64,000 bases of DNA from the NCBI RefSeq assembly GCF_032716425.1, contig NZ_CP090419.1:445001-509000 (forward strand). The letters are read 5' to 3'. Below are positions 37,454 to 46,993 of this stretch, piece after piece. The notes beneath the pieces were generated by a model. It had not been told where the DNA came from and searched no databases. It worked only from the letters and a program-made list of their open reading frames with translations. A program made the translations under genes and the position numbers. The first letter of the stretch is position 1, and each line of letters starts with the position of its first letter. The DNA is from Pseudoalteromonas sp. N1230-9 (GTDB lineage Bacteria; Pseudomonadota; Gammaproteobacteria; Enterobacterales; Alteromonadaceae).

Positions 37454-40207
37454 TTATTCTTCAATAAAAGGGATGCCATTTTTGATCCACTCAGCAGCAG
37501 GTTTGCCTTTTAAGTAGTGATCAAAATATTCCATCATGCGTACCGAGAAATCCACTTGGTTAGGAAATTTCTTCAAGTGATGTGGTTCACCTTCGTATTG
37601 TAAAAAGGTGGCATCTTTACCCGCACGACGTAGTGCTAGGTAGTATTGAACCCCTTCGTGCCATGGCACCGCATCATCTTTGTCACCAAACATAATCAGA
37701 ATAGGGGTATTCACTTTATCGGCGAAAAACACTGGCGAGTTTTCGATGTATAGCTCTGGCGCTTCGAATAAGGTTTTACCAATTCGGCTTTGTCCTGTTT
37801 CGTATTGGAACTGACGCGCAAGGCCTGATTTTAAACGAATACCGCTATACGCACTGGTCATGTTAGATACTGGCGCACCCGAAACAACCGCTTTAAACAT
37901 ATCTGTTTGGGTGATCATAAAGGCGCTTTGATAGCCAGCCCATGAGTGACCTTGTAAGCCAATTTTATCGGGATCAGCAATGCCTAAATCAATTAGCTTT
38001 TGAGTGGCGTTGATCATGGTTTGTGTTGATGATTTACCAGGGTGACCAATTTCAAAGCGGATATCAGGTAAGAAAATCGCATAGCCATTTGAAGTAAACA
38101 TCGGGAAGTTAGGGCGATGATTTAATTCCATTTTCGGGAAGTCATACATGCGTTGGCTCATATAGCGGTAGAAGTACACAACCACAGGAACCTTTTCGCC
38201 TTTTTTGTAGCCCGCAGGTTTGATCAATACGCCTTGCAAGTCTTCACCATCAAACCCTTTGTAGCTAATAAGCTCAGGTTTTTCACCCCATGCAAAATTA
38301 CTAACTTGCGGGTTTAGGTTGGTAACACGCTGTGGCTTTTTGAAGCTAAAGTCAGTTTGGTAGTAATCAGGAAATTGCTGATATGTTTGCGCAGTAAATA
38401 GATATTTATCGGCATTTTTAGCCTTTTTCACCACATCATAGCGCTTTTTACCCGAAAGTACTTTGCTTACTTTATTGCTTGATAAGTCAAGTTTGGCGAT
38501 TTCGGTTTGTTTATCTTGCACGTTGGTTGCGCTGAGTAATAATGTTTCGTCTTTGGCAAAACCAACTTGCTCTTTATCAAGTTTAATAACACGATACTGG
38601 GTATTCGTTTCTTTTCCTTGGGTTAAACGCGTTGCCTTTTGTGTTGCGACATCAAAAGCCCAAATATCAAATTTACTGTAAACCAGTACTTGGCTGCTGT
38701 CGTTTAACCAGCCAGCAAAGCCATAACCTGGCTGAGGTGATGGGTAGTCATGCTTATCATCGGCAAAAATCGCGTTAATTGCTTTAGATAAGGTCGAAAC
38801 CTTGTTATTTCCTAAATCTTTAAGCTGCACTTGGCTGTCTTGAAAAAATGCCGCATATTGACCATTTGGCGCAAGGCTGGGTCTAAATGGATAATCGTTG
38901 ACGATAGCGGTTTGTTTACCTGTTTTAACGTCAACACTGAAATAATCTGCGTAAAAACCACCGTACATTATGCGTTCTAGGTAAGGCAGGTCTGAATAGC
39001 TTAATAGCGCTTCGCGGTTAGTGTTAAGTGAAACCTCAGGCATACTTGGTGTACTTAGCTGCACAACCTGCTGACCGTTTACATGATACACCGCTTTATA
39101 ATGACGAAGCTTGTTATTTTCATTCCACTGTTGCTCTTCACGTGGCTTAATTTCAGTGTCTTTATTGTGCCAAACATTAAGACCTTTATGGTCGCGAATG
39201 GTATCGAAATCATATAATGAGGCTTCGTCTGTGTATTCTTTTGCTTCGATCTTTGCCGTTAACTTCGGATGATTTTCAAAGTATAAACGAGCACCATCTT
39301 CAGACCATGTTAGTGAGGCTGTTTTGCCAATAGTCCAGCTATTATCAGCTGAGTTTATGGTCGATAGGGCACCGTTTTGTAAAAGTTGTAAGGTATGGTC
39401 GCGACGTCGTGTATCATCATTAACGTAGTTACCAATTAACAGCGCTGCGGTATTACTATTTGGTTGCCAGGCAATTTTATTGGCAACCACACCAGGCTCA
39501 TCAATCAGTACGCTGGTAGCAAAGTCATTGTTAAGCGTAACTAATACAACTTGGTTGTCGGCACCATCACTAAAGCTTTGGCTTGCAAGTAATTGCTCGC
39601 CGGTGCTGCTCATTGCATAGCTAAACACATTGTTTAGGGTGTGAGTGGTTTTGTCTTGAAGGTTAACAAGCACTAAATCAAAGCTTTTATCTTTTTTATC
39701 TGGTTTGATTTCGCTGCTGTTTTCGTCTTTTTCTTGGTCGTCTTTTTTATCTGCTTTCTTATCGAGTCGGTAAGCAAGCCAAACACCGTCATCTGATAAC
39801 GCATAGTCTTTTACATCATTAAATGTCTGTTGCTCACCGTTTTTAGTATTGACTAAAACAAGGTTGTTTTTTAGTTCGTCTTTTTTCTTGGTGGTTTCTT
39901 TTTCAAGTAGGGTCGGTACCTGAGTAAACGCCACCCAATTTGCCGCTTTATTAATTGTAGGGCGAGTACCGCGCTCAACGCTTGCAAGGAGGGTGTTATT
40001 GTCTAATGCATAAACCTGACCTTGTGCATTGCCGCGATAAGGGTCGGCACTGAAAGTAAGAATTTGGCCATCTTCAGACAGTTGGGTGCCTTTTGCGTAT
40101 TTAAAATCAAACACGTCTTTAAATTGCAGAGCTTCTTTTGCACTGAGCTGTGCACTACCAAGGCTTGCCACTAAGGCTAAGCTCAAAAGTGATAATTGCG
40201 CTTTCAT
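37454..40207 (-). CDS. Exported S9-family prolyl oligopeptidase-like peptidase
   Basis: Large (917 aa) secreted or periplasmic serine peptidase. The signal peptide is ~1-23 (ends SAQLSA-KE). An N-terminal beta-propeller (~30-640) contains a charged Lys/Asp/Glu insert near 150-175. The C-terminal alpha/beta hydrolase (~650-917) has the nucleophile in GLQGHSWAGYQ (Ser755), the acid in FGDKDDAVPW and the His in EGEPHHLKK. Substrate preference is unknown. A single-gene unit on the minus strand upstream of katG, so it and the subtilase point to peptide scavenging. Confidence 0.92.
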   Translation of the reverse strand: MKAQLSLLSLALVASLGSAQLSAKEALQFKDVFDFKYAKGTQLSEDGQILTFSADPYRGNAQGQVYALDNNTLLASVERGTRPTINKAANWVAFTQVPTLLEKETTKKKDELKNNLVLVNTKNGEQQTFNDVKDYALSDDGVWLAYRLDKKADKKDDQEKDENSSEIKPDKKDKSFDLVLVNLQDKTTHTLNNVFSYAMSSTGEQLLASQSFSDGADNQVVLVTLNNDFATSVLIDEPGVVANKIAWQPNSNTAALLIGNYVNDDTRRRDHTLQLLQNGALSTINSADNSWTIGKTASLTWSEDGARLYFENHPKLTAKIEAKEYTDEASLYDFDTIRDHKGLNVWHNKDTEIKPREEQQWNENNKLRHYKAVYHVNGQQVVQLSTPSMPEVSLNTNREALLSYSDLPYLERIMYGGFYADYFSVDVKTGKQTAIVNDYPFRPSLAPNGQYAAFFQDSQVQLKDLGNNKVSTLSKAINAIFADDKHDYPSPQPGYGFAGWLNDSSQVLVYSKFDIWAFDVATQKATRLTQGKETNTQYRVIKLDKEQVGFAKDETLLLSATNVQDKQTEIAKLDLSSNKVSKVLSGKKRYDVVKKAKNADKYLFTAQTYQQFPDYYQTDFSFKKPQRVTNLNPQVSNFAWGEKPELISYKGFDGEDLQGVLIKPAGYKKGEKVPVVVYFYRYMSQRMYDFPKMELNHRPNFPMFTSNGYAIFLPDIRFEIGHPGKSSTQTMINATQKLIDLGIADPDKIGLQGHSWAGYQSAFMITQTDMFKAVVSGAPVSNMTSAYSGIRLKSGLARQFQYETGQSRIGKTLFEAPELYIENSPVFFADKVNTPILIMFGDKDDAVPWHEGVQYYLALRRAGKDATFLQYEGEPHHLKKFPNQVDFSVRMMEYFDHYLKGKPAAEWIKNGIPFIEE

Positions 40208-40380
40208 TTATCTTCTCGTTGTTTTTAAATTTACGCGTTCAGTGTAGCGTTTTTAGTAAACAATTCGAGTAGATACGATAAGTTGCTTATTTAGGAAGTT
40301 GAGCTGTAAGCCTAAAAACTTTTCGGTAGGTTTTTTAATAAGAGGGCACAGCGGGGTTACCCGCGTACTTTTGATTAGAC

Positions 40381-40410
40381 TGTTGCGCGATATTAAATCG
40401 CGCCTACAGC
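40381..40410. repeat. Short palindromic element near the slmA 3' end
   Basis: GCGCGAT / ATCGCGC around an ATTAA loop, flanked by CTACAG. On the minus strand it reads TGTAGGCGCGATTTA..., similar to the arm of the 33151 repeat. It lies 5 bp after the slmA stop, so it could also act as its 3' hairpin. Confidence 0.45.
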
Positions 40411-40414
40411 TAAC

Positions 40415-41002
40415 TTACAACCAAATCTTTTTCAGTTCAGGCCATTGTTTTTCAAATTGCGCACTCGGTTTCGCTTTAAAGTCGCTGCGCACGAATTGAT
40501 TCATCTTACCTTCAACATAAGCCAGTAAGAAGTTGGCTAACGTTGTTTCGTCAGATTGGAATGCTTTACCTTCACGAAGCTTACGTTCACGAAGAACTTG
40601 CTTAAATTGCGTTTCTAGCTTTTCGAATAAGCCTTGCACACGTTCACGCAAGCGCTCTTGCTCACCTTGCAAGGCATCACCAGTTAAAATACGGGTAATA
40701 CCTGGATTTTTTTCGGCGAATGCTAATAGTAAAAGCAATATATTGTATACGCGTGTTTGACTCTCTTTTTCATTTTCTAGAATGAGGTTAATACGCGATA
40801 GCAGAGTATCTTCAATAAACTCAATCAAGCCCTCAAACATCCGCGCTTTACTCGGAAAATGACGATAAAGCGCAGCTTCAGATACGCCCACTTCAGCCGC
40901 TAGTTTGGCAGTAGTGATACGTTGACCTGGGCTGGTTTCTAACATTTGTGCGAGTGCTTGCAGAATCTGCTCTTTGCGATTACTTCTTTTTGTCGCAGGC
41001 AT
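40415..41002 (-). CDS. slmA: Nucleoid occlusion factor SlmA
   Basis: TetR-like DNA-binding protein that blocks FtsZ ring assembly over unsegregated chromosome. The N-terminal helix-turn-helix ([21 protein letters not shown], ~30-50) and the C-terminal dimer and FtsZ-binding region are colinear with E. coli SlmA. 195 residues from ATG 41002, chosen because AAGGA lies 6 nt upstream; an ATG 6 bp earlier is too close to it. coaBC is upstream on the same strand, as in E. coli, but the dut gene usually found between them is missing. Confidence 0.95.
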   Translation of the reverse strand: MPATKRSNRKEQILQALAQMLETSPGQRITTAKLAAEVGVSEAALYRHFPSKARMFEGLIEFIEDTLLSRINLILENEKESQTRVYNILLLLLAFAEKNPGITRILTGDALQGEQERLRERVQGLFEKLETQFKQVLRERKLREGKAFQSDETTLANFLLAYVEGKMNQFVRSDFKAKPSAQFEKQWPELKKIWL

Positions 41003-41114
41003 GACCATTCCTTTCTTATAATTTATTACTTGCGCTGTATAGACTCAGACAAGCCATTTTTTGTGCAAATGAGAGGCTTATGTTAATGTTTTATTCAGCT
41101 TCTTTCCAGCATTT

Positions 41115-42308
41115 TTACAAACGCTTGGCAAGCTCTCTCATAACACTCATCGCTAAATCTTTTTTGCTACCAACCGCTAAATCTTGCTGCTCATTGTGCC
41201 AGAACAGTGTTAAAGCATTATGATCAGAATTAAAGCCAAGGCCTTCTTTTGACACATCATTTGCACAGATCATGTCGAGATTTTTATTTTTTAATTTACC
41301 TTGAGCATAGCTTGCAACATCTTGTGTTTCGGCGGCAAAGCCAACCGTGTATGGGCGGTTTTCGTTAAGTGCAGCAACGTTAGCGATGACATCTGGGTTT
41401 TTAACTAAGGTGAGTGTGAGTTCATCACCTTGTTTTTTCATTTTTTGATCTTCAATTGCGGCTGCGCGGTAATCGGCAACGGCAGCACAGCCAATAAAAG
41501 CATCAGACTGTACAGCAAGTTCCATTGATGCGATTAAAAGCTGCTCAGCGCTTTCAATGTGAGTGAGTTTTGCATTCGCTGGTGCTTTAATTGTCACCGG
41601 CCCTGAAATCAGGTTTACCTTTGCACCTAAAGCAAGTGCCGCCTCGGCAAGGGCATAACCCATTTTTCCTGAGCTGTGATTAGAAATATAACGCACCGGA
41701 TCGAGAGCTTCTCTGGTTGGCCCTGCTGTAATTGTAATGGTTTTGCCAGTAAGTAATGGCTCAATGTCTGGCTGTGTACACAGTGCTACCAGTTCATGAG
41801 GCTCTAGCATACGCCCCGCACCTACATCACCACAGGCTTGCGAGCCTTTACCAGGCCCCCAAATTGCTACCCCGCGCTCGGCGAGAGTATTAAGGTTAGC
41901 CTGCGTTGCTGGATGTGCGTACATTTGTTGGTTCATCGCCGGTGCGACAGCCACTTTGGCTGGCGTTGCTAATAAAAGCGTGGTGAGTAGGTCATCAGCT
42001 ATACCCATCGCCATTTTTGCTAATACATTGCTGGTTGCAGGCGCCACTAAAATCAAATCTGCCCACTTGGCAAATTCAATGTGTCCCATTGCGGCTTCAG
42101 CTGCAGGGTCAAGTAATGAATCAGACACAATCTCTCCACTGACGGCTTGCATCGTCAAAGGGGTAATAAAGTGCTTGGCTGACTCTGTCATAACCACTTT
42201 TACTTCGCAGCCAGTGTCTTTTAAGCGTCGCACTAGCTCTGCACATTTATAAGCTGCAATGCCGCCACTTATACCTAGTAAGATTTTTTTATTTGCTGAT
42301 TTTGTCAT
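41115..42308 (-). CDS. coaBC: Bifunctional CoaBC (phosphopantothenoylcysteine decarboxylase/synthetase)
   Basis: Catalyses two steps of coenzyme A synthesis. The N-terminal CoaC half is an FMN flavoprotein ([23 protein letters not shown], and the [13 protein letters not shown] loop with the active-site Cys). The C-terminal CoaB half (~190-397) uses CTP ([18 protein letters not shown], and KNPDVIA with the catalytic Lys). 397 residues is normal. Divergent from radC across a 141-bp region. Confidence 0.96.
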   Translation of the reverse strand: MTKSANKKILLGISGGIAAYKCAELVRRLKDTGCEVKVVMTESAKHFITPLTMQAVSGEIVSDSLLDPAAEAAMGHIEFAKWADLILVAPATSNVLAKMAMGIADDLLTTLLLATPAKVAVAPAMNQQMYAHPATQANLNTLAERGVAIWGPGKGSQACGDVGAGRMLEPHELVALCTQPDIEPLLTGKTITITAGPTREALDPVRYISNHSSGKMGYALAEAALALGAKVNLISGPVTIKAPANAKLTHIESAEQLLIASMELAVQSDAFIGCAAVADYRAAAIEDQKMKKQGDELTLTLVKNPDVIANVAALNENRPYTVGFAAETQDVASYAQGKLKNKNLDMICANDVSKEGLGFNSDHNALTLFWHNEQQDLAVGSKKDLAMSVMRELAKRL

Positions 42309-42449
42309 TACATAAAGTTTAACTTTGCTCGATATGCGCTAACGATAGCAAATCTTTGCCAATTTCATGAAGTTTTCTTTTTTAAAGGAAGGAAAAAAGA
42401 AACTTTTGTTGTACAGTTTAATCTGTTTGTTTCTTTTTGAGGTACTTTG

Positions 42450-43124
42450 ATGTCGTTAAAGGATTTACCATTGTCAGCTCGACCTCGTGAAAAGCTGCTT
42501 TCACAAGGCGCTAAAGCGCTCTCAGATGCAGAATTGTTAGCTATCTTTTTACGCACAGGTGTTGCAGGTATGAATGCGATTGAATTGGCTGAACACTTAT
42601 TACGTATTAATAGTACATTGCAGAATTTATTTAATGCCAGTGAGCAAGCGTTTTGTTCTCAAAGAGGGTTAGGGACTGCAAAGTATGTACAGTTACAAGC
42701 GGTATTAGAGTTAAGCCGACGTTACTTACTTGAGCAATGCCAGCGAGAAGAGGTATTTAACTCTCCTCAAGCAGTGTATGACTACCTGACTATTCAATTA
42801 CGGGGCTTGCAACAAGAAGTATTCATGGTGCTTTATTTAGATAGCCAAAATCGATTAATAAAAGATGAAGTGCTTTTTTATGGCACTATAAATGCTGCTT
42901 CTGTGTATCCCCGTGAGGTGGTTAAGGCAGCCTTAAAGCAGAATGCGGCGGCACTTATCTTTGCTCATAATCACCCAAGTGGAGTAGCGGAGCCTAGTGA
43001 AGCAGACAAGTTAATTACTCATAAATTGCAGCAAGCACTTTCGTTAGTCGATATTAATGTGCTTGATCACATCATTGTGGGCGGTAAAAACTGTGTTTCG
43101 TTTGCTGAACGAGGATTAATTTAA
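42450..43124 (+). CDS. radC: RadC family protein (JAMM motif)
   Basis: Conserved protein of uncertain role, once thought to act in DNA repair. A helix-hairpin-helix-like N-terminus ([15 protein letters not shown]...) is followed by an MPN/JAB domain with the metal motif [14 protein letters not shown] (~171-184) and an upstream Glu. 224 residues. ATG 42450 is preferred because GAGGT sits 6 nt upstream; the TTG three bases earlier is an artefact of the open frame. It precedes rpmB-rpmG, as in E. coli. Confidence 0.95.
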   Translation: MSLKDLPLSARPREKLLSQGAKALSDAELLAIFLRTGVAGMNAIELAEHLLRINSTLQNLFNASEQAFCSQRGLGTAKYVQLQAVLELSRRYLLEQCQREEVFNSPQAVYDYLTIQLRGLQQEVFMVLYLDSQNRLIKDEVLFYGTINAASVYPREVVKAALKQNAAALIFAHNHPSGVAEPSEADKLITHKLQQALSLVDINVLDHIIVGGKNCVSFAERGLI

Positions 43125-43397
43125 GCGAAGCTAAGACAGGAGTGTGTTAAAAATGAGCAGTTTAGCGGTTTTTTAGAAATTAGTTTAATTTAAATGCAGT
43201 TTTTACTTTCCCTAAGGGCTTTCGATCATTATAATTGGCCGCTATCAAATTTACACATGAGCTGATTGGATAAGATCTGTTACTTGATCTTTGCCTGCAT
43301 AAGCTGTATAAAGAGCGCCCTTCGATTTATCCCGGGGCACAAATACATGGCCTAAGGGAAAATTAAGCTCGAGCGAAGTTATTGGAGATATATAGAC

Positions 43398-43634
43398 ATG
43401 TCTAAAGTATGTCAAGTTACAGGTAAGCGTCCAGCGGTTGGTAACCACCGTTCACACGCGAGAAACGCGACTAAACGTCGTTTCCTACCTAACCTACAAA
43501 CGCACCGTTTTTGGGTTGAAAGTGAAAAACGTTTTGTAACATTACGCACTACGACTAAAGGTATGCGTATTATCGATAAAAAAGGCATCGACGCGGTTCT
43601 TACAGAAATCCGTGCTCGTGGCGAAAAAGTTTAA
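43398..43634 (+). CDS. rpmB: 50S ribosomal protein L28
   Basis: 78-residue basic ribosomal protein, colinear with E. coli L28 ([20 protein letters not shown]...). A TTGGAG site lies upstream of the ATG. The 273-bp region before it holds a TATAAT-like box at 43230-43235 with no clear -35 but no other gene. rpmG follows 11 bp later in one transcript. Confidence 0.98.
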   Translation: MSKVCQVTGKRPAVGNHRSHARNATKRRFLPNLQTHRFWVESEKRFVTLRTTTKGMRIIDKKGIDAVLTEIRARGEKV

Positions 43635-43645
43635 GGAACTGAATC

Positions 43646-43801
43646 ATGCGCGATAAGATCCGTTTAGTTTCAACTGCTGGTACTGGTTTTTTCTACACTA
43701 CCGACAAGAACAAGCGTAACATGCCTGAAAAAATGGAAATCAAAAAATACGATCCTAAAGCTCGTAAACACGTGATTTTCAAAGAAGCTAAAATCAAGTA
43801 A
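43646..43801 (+). CDS. rpmG: 50S ribosomal protein L33
   Basis: 51-residue L33 ([20 protein letters not shown]..., ending FKEAKIK), a frame too short for many ORF finders. TAAGGA lies upstream of the ATG. This is the Cys-free, zinc-independent form: no CxxC pair is present. It ends the rpmB-rpmG operon at a strong terminator. Confidence 0.97.
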   Translation: MRDKIRLVSTAGTGFFYTTDKNKRNMPEKMEIKKYDPKARKHVIFKEAKIK

Positions 43802-43821
43802 TTTTAGTTTTTCAGAATCTC

Positions 43822-43848
43822 AAAAACCCAGCTTCGGCTGGGTTTTTT
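43822..43848 (+). terminator. Intrinsic terminator after rpmG
   Basis: AAAACCCAGC / GCTGGGTTTT with a TTCG tetraloop and a T run. Confidence 0.95.
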
Positions 43849-43910
43849 GTTTTTATAGCGTAGAAAGCAATAATTCAGTACAAGAATCTAACTTGGCTTG
43901 CTGTTTTATC

Positions 43911-43939
43911 TTGCTTAATTATCAATCTAAGCGTAAAAT
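43911..43939 (+). promoter_or_regulatory. Sigma-70 promoter for rpsF operon
   Basis: TTGCTT (43911-43916), a 17-bp spacer, then TAAAAT (43934-43939), with GC-rich sequence after it, as is common for ribosomal-protein promoters. About 90 bp upstream of the rpsF start. Confidence 0.7.
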
Positions 43940-43967
43940 GCGCGCTCATTTCGGCTTATTAAATTTA

Positions 43968-44026
43968 ATTCCTTGCCTTAAACCGACTGGCCGAAACGGT
44001 AGAAGGCTCTATTAACCGTAAGGAAT
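43968..44026 (+). promoter_or_regulatory. Possible S6:S18 leader (translational autoregulation)
   Basis: In the 5' leader of rpsF, ATTCCTT (43968-43974) can pair with AAGGAAT (44020-44026), which contains the ribosome-binding site. Inside are CCG triplets and a CCGAAACGG mini-hairpin (43991-43999). S6:S18 leaders in bacteria present a CCG motif to the S6:S18 dimer and block initiation. Similarity is judged by eye only. Confidence 0.5.
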
Positions 44027-44030
44027 ATCC

Positions 44031-44372
44031 ATGCGTCATTACGAAATCGTATTCATGGTTCACCCTGATCAGAGTGAGCAAGTACCTGGTATGATCGAAC
44101 GTTATACTGGTTCTATCACTGAAGCTGGTGGTACTATCCACCGTCTTGAAGACTGGGGCCGTCGTCAATTGGCTTACCCAATCGACAAGCTTCACAAAGC
44201 TCATTATGTTCTTATGAACGTTGAAGCACCTACTGAAGTAATCAGCGAGCTAGAAACTACTTTCCGCTACAACGATGCAGTGCTTCGTAACTTAGTTATG
44301 CGTACTAAAGACGCTGTAACTGAAGCATCTCCTCTTGCAAAAGAAGAGAAGAAAGAAGCACCAGCTGCTTAA
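44031..44372 (+). CDS. rpsF: 30S ribosomal protein S6
   Basis: 113 residues, colinear with E. coli S6 ([21 protein letters not shown]) with an acidic, Lys- and Ala-rich tail. AAGGA precedes the ATG and is part of the leader pairing described at 43968. First gene of rpsF-priB-rpsR-rplI. Confidence 0.98.
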   Translation: MRHYEIVFMVHPDQSEQVPGMIERYTGSITEAGGTIHRLEDWGRRQLAYPIDKLHKAHYVLMNVEAPTEVISELETTFRYNDAVLRNLVMRTKDAVTEASPLAKEEKKEAPAA

Positions 44373-44415
44373 TCGTTTTGAGTCCAAGCATGGCGCTTGC
44401 AGTTGAGACAAAAAG

Positions 44416-44742
44416 ATGAGCCAACCGCTTAATCCTTATATGAATCAGCTGACACTATCTGGGGTTGTTTGTAAAACCCCCAAGTATAGTCAAAGCCCTG
44501 CTGGTGTTCCGCATTGTATTTTTGTTCTTGAACATAAATCAATGCAAGTTGAAGCAGACCTTAACCGTAATAGTTATGTCAGGCTTCAAGTGGTTGCCAG
44601 CGGTGCGTCAATGCAGCAACAGACTCAACAATTGCACGTTGGGCAACAAGTGCAAGTGACGGGGTTTTTAAACCGTCATGAAGGCCGAAATGGCTTAAGC
44701 CAATTGGTCTTGCATGCTCAACATATAGAAAGAATTTTTTGA
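44416..44742 (+). CDS. priB: Primosomal replication protein N (PriB)
   Basis: OB-fold single-stranded DNA-binding protein of the replication-restart primosome with PriA and DnaT. 108 residues, starting MSQPLNPYMNQLTLSGVVCK, with the OB strands (HCIFVLEH, VQVTGFLNRHEGRNG). Its place between rpsF and rpsR is diagnostic in gammaproteobacteria. It is shorter on identity with SSB than with PriB. Spacing to rpsR is 12 bp. Confidence 0.93.
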   Translation: MSQPLNPYMNQLTLSGVVCKTPKYSQSPAGVPHCIFVLEHKSMQVEADLNRNSYVRLQVVASGASMQQQTQQLHVGQQVQVTGFLNRHEGRNGLSQLVLHAQHIERIF

Positions 44743-44754
44743 GGAATTTTACTC

Positions 44755-44982
44755 ATGGCACGTTATTTCAGACGTCGTAAGTTCTGCCGCTTTAAAGCGG
44801 AAGGCGTACAACAAATCGATTATAAAGATCTAGCTACTCTTAGAAACTATGTTACAGAAAGTGGCAAAATCGTACCTAGCCGTATCACAGGTACTAGCGC
44901 TAAATATCAGCGTCAGCTAGCAACAGCTATCAAGCGTGCTCGCTACTTAGCCCTTCTTCCATACACTGACTTACATAAGTAA
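44755..44982 (+). CDS. rpsR: 30S ribosomal protein S18
   Basis: 75 residues ([20 protein letters not shown]..., ending LPYTDLHK), the E. coli length and sequence pattern. It pairs with S6 on the ribosome. GAGGA precedes the ATG. Confidence 0.98.
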
Positions 44983-45017
44983 GCAGCGGATTAACAGTTT
45001 TTAAAAGGTGTAGAGAC

Positions 45018-45470
45018 ATGCAAGTTATTCTACTAGACAAGATCGCAAACCTAGGTGGCCTAGGTGACCAGGTTGTAGTTAAATCTGGCTTCGCACGTAA
45101 CTTCCTTTTCCCACAAGGTAAGGCAGTTCCTGCAACTAAAGCTAACATCGAAACTTTCGAAGCACGTCGTGCTGAGTTAGAAGCTAAGATCGCTGAAGAT
45201 CTAGCTGCTGCTCAAGCTCGTGCTGACAAGCTAGAAGCATTAGCTGAAGTAACACTAGTTTCTAAAGCTGGTGACGAAGGCAAATTATTCGGTTCAATCG
45301 GTACTCGTGACATCGCTGACGCTATCTCAGCTGTTGGTGTTGAAGTTGCTAAATCAGAAGTTCGTTTACCTCTAGGTACTATCCGTGAGACTGGCGAATT
45401 TGACGTTGCAATCGCAGTACACTCAGACGTAACAGCTACTATTAAAGTAATCGTTATCGCTGAAGCTTAA
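45018..45470 (+). CDS. rplI: 50S ribosomal protein L9
   Basis: 150 residues with the two-domain L9 fold linked by a long helix (~40-75, Ala/Glu/Lys-rich). N-terminal [19 protein letters not shown] is the family signature. Last gene of the rpsF operon, followed by a strong terminator. Confidence 0.98.
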   Translation: MQVILLDKIANLGGLGDQVVVKSGFARNFLFPQGKAVPATKANIETFEARRAELEAKIAEDLAAAQARADKLEALAEVTLVSKAGDEGKLFGSIGTRDIADAISAVGVEVAKSEVRLPLGTIRETGEFDVAIAVHSDVTATIKVIVIAEA

Positions 45471-45487
45471 TAGCAATATTAAGTAAT

Positions 45488-45517
45488 AAAAGCCGTGCTT
45501 TGAAGCACGGCTTTTTT
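45488..45517 (+). terminator. Intrinsic terminator after rplI
   Basis: AAAAGCCGTGC / GCACGGCTTTT with a 6-nt loop and a T run. Confidence 0.94.
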
Positions 45518-45708
45518 GTACCCGCTTCTTTTCAATTGGTACAAAAGCAGCTTTATAGTCTTACCTATATTTTAAACATTAGTGCTTTTATCTTAATTCC
45601 TTCTTCTTGATTAGTATAATTGGTGTACTCAATATGAAATTGCTTAAATTGACACCGACAACGCTGTCATTTATATTTGATTCGTAAAAAAGTGGTAAGG
45701 ATTTAAGG

Positions 45709-46140
45709 TTGAAAAGTAAATTATCATCAAATAATAATTATAAACAACGTGGATTTACGCTCATAGAAGTTCTCATTGTCATCGCTATTTTAGGTATTTT
45801 ATACAGTGTGGCATTACCTGCTTATACCGAGCATATGCAGCATAGTAGACGTGCTGATACCCAACAAGTTTTATTACAGTATGGTGCCAGCCTCGAACGC
45901 ATATATTCGAGAAATGGTGGCTATCCTAATGCATTTACAACACAAAATACTGATTACTACACCTTTACGTATACGCCAACGAAAAAGGCTCCTGGAGCCG
46001 TTGTTGATTTTAAAAACCGTGGTTTCAATTTAAAGGCAACGCCTAAGTCTGGCTCAGCTCAGGCTGGAGATCGCTGTGGTGAACTCATGATTAAACATGA
46101 CGGTAGTAACAGTGCTGCTGTAAATGATTGTTGGGAGTAG
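45709..46140 (+). CDS. pilE: Type IV pilus minor pilin, PilE type
   Basis: Minor pilin of the type IV pilus, exported and processed by PilD. A class III leader ends at Arg-Gly before FTLIEVLIVIAILGILYSVALPAY, with Glu5 present. The globular domain has a C-terminal Cys pair (DRCGEL, NDCWE), the D-region disulfide. It starts with TTG; TAAGGA lies 7 nt upstream. First of five overlapping prepilin genes (pilE-fimT-pilV-pilW-pilX like). The 190 bp before it carry no gene; a TATAAT at 45615 may belong to its promoter. Confidence 0.88.
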   Translation: MKSKLSSNNNYKQRGFTLIEVLIVIAILGILYSVALPAYTEHMQHSRRADTQQVLLQYGASLERIYSRNGGYPNAFTTQNTDYYTFTYTPTKKAPGAVVDFKNRGFNLKATPKSGSAQAGDRCGELMIKHDGSNSAAVNDCWE

Positions 46141-46145
46141 CTGTT

Positions 46146-46595
46146 GTGCATAAAGCGGCTGGGTTTACTTTAATTGAGTTAATGGTTGTGCTTGCGATCA
46201 TTGGTATTTTAGTCAGTCTTGCTTTTCCGTCATTTAGTCAGCAAATCCTACAAGACCGTATTGTAACAACAGCTAATCAACTCAACAGTGTTTATAAATA
46301 TGCTCGTAGTGAAGCTGTAAAGCAAGAGCGTCAAATTAAATTGGTGGTCAATAATAATCTCTGGCAAGTTACTTTAAACGAAGCGGGATCAGATACTGTA
46401 TTAAAAGAGTTTGCAATTACTAAGGCTGGCGTAACAGTAAACCTAATTGCGCTAACCGTTAGTGCAAGTGGTGAAGTAGACCAGCAAGCCCAAATTGATA
46501 TTAAAGATAATCACACCAATACCACAGATTATGTAATGTGTGTCCTTAAAAGTGGTCAAAACTGGTTAGCTGAATCATCAAAGGGATGCGCATGA
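46146..46595 (+). CDS. Type IV pilus minor pilin, FimT/FimU (GspH) type
   Basis: Prepilin with a short leader (MHKAAG before FTLIELMVVLAIIGILVSLAFPS) and Glu5. The GspH-like domain has a helical stem (AnQLNSVYKYARSEAVKQ, a hallmark of FimT/GspH) and late cysteines (CVLKSGQ, KGC). GTG 46146 is chosen because GGAG lies 9 nt upstream and it leaves a short leader; TTG 46128 is an alternative. It overlaps pilV by 4 bp. FimT/FimU proteins prime pilus assembly and FimT can bind DNA for uptake. Confidence 0.85.
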   Translation: MHKAAGFTLIELMVVLAIIGILVSLAFPSFSQQILQDRIVTTANQLNSVYKYARSEAVKQERQIKLVVNNNLWQVTLNEAGSDTVLKEFAITKAGVTVNLIALTVSASGEVDQQAQIDIKDNHTNTTDYVMCVLKSGQNWLAESSKGCA

Positions 46596-46993
46596 AAAAG
46601 CAAGCTGGCTTTTCTTTATTAGAGGTAATGATTTCGGTTGTGATTGCTGGTATCGCTTTACTTGGTTTAGCAGCTGCTCAGTTAAAGTCGCTACAATATG
46701 CAACAAATAGCTTTCACTACACGGTGTCTTTAATCCAAGGTCAAAATAGTATTGAGCGGATATGGCCTCGCATTTGTGAAATTCAAAAAACTAACCCCGC
46801 ACTTTTCCAAGATGCTGATTTTAGAGCCAGTTTGGCCCCCCAAGTAGCTGATTATCAAATTACGATTCCTGCGACTTATAATGATGATATGCAAATTAAT
46901 GTTGCGTGGGTTGATGAGCGCATGACCGATAATGCAGAAAATCAAATAAGTCTTAATGCCAGTTTTCCTGACTTGTCGGCAGTGTGTCTATGA
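46592..46993 (+). CDS. pilV: Type IV pilus minor pilin, PilV type
   Basis: Prepilin: MKKQAG leader, then FSLLEVMISVVIAGIALLGLAAAQL with Glu5. PilV-like ending in AVCL, 134 residues, somewhat shorter than P. aeruginosa PilV (185). ATG 46592 has AAGGG 6 nt upstream; an ATG six bases earlier is too close to it. It overlaps pilW by four bases (ATGA), so translation is coupled. Confidence 0.83.
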   Translation: MKKQAGFSLLEVMISVVIAGIALLGLAAAQLKSLQYATNSFHYTVSLIQGQNSIERIWPRICEIQKTNPALFQDADFRASLAPQVADYQITIPATYNDDMQINVAWVDERMTDNAENQISLNASFPDLSAVCL

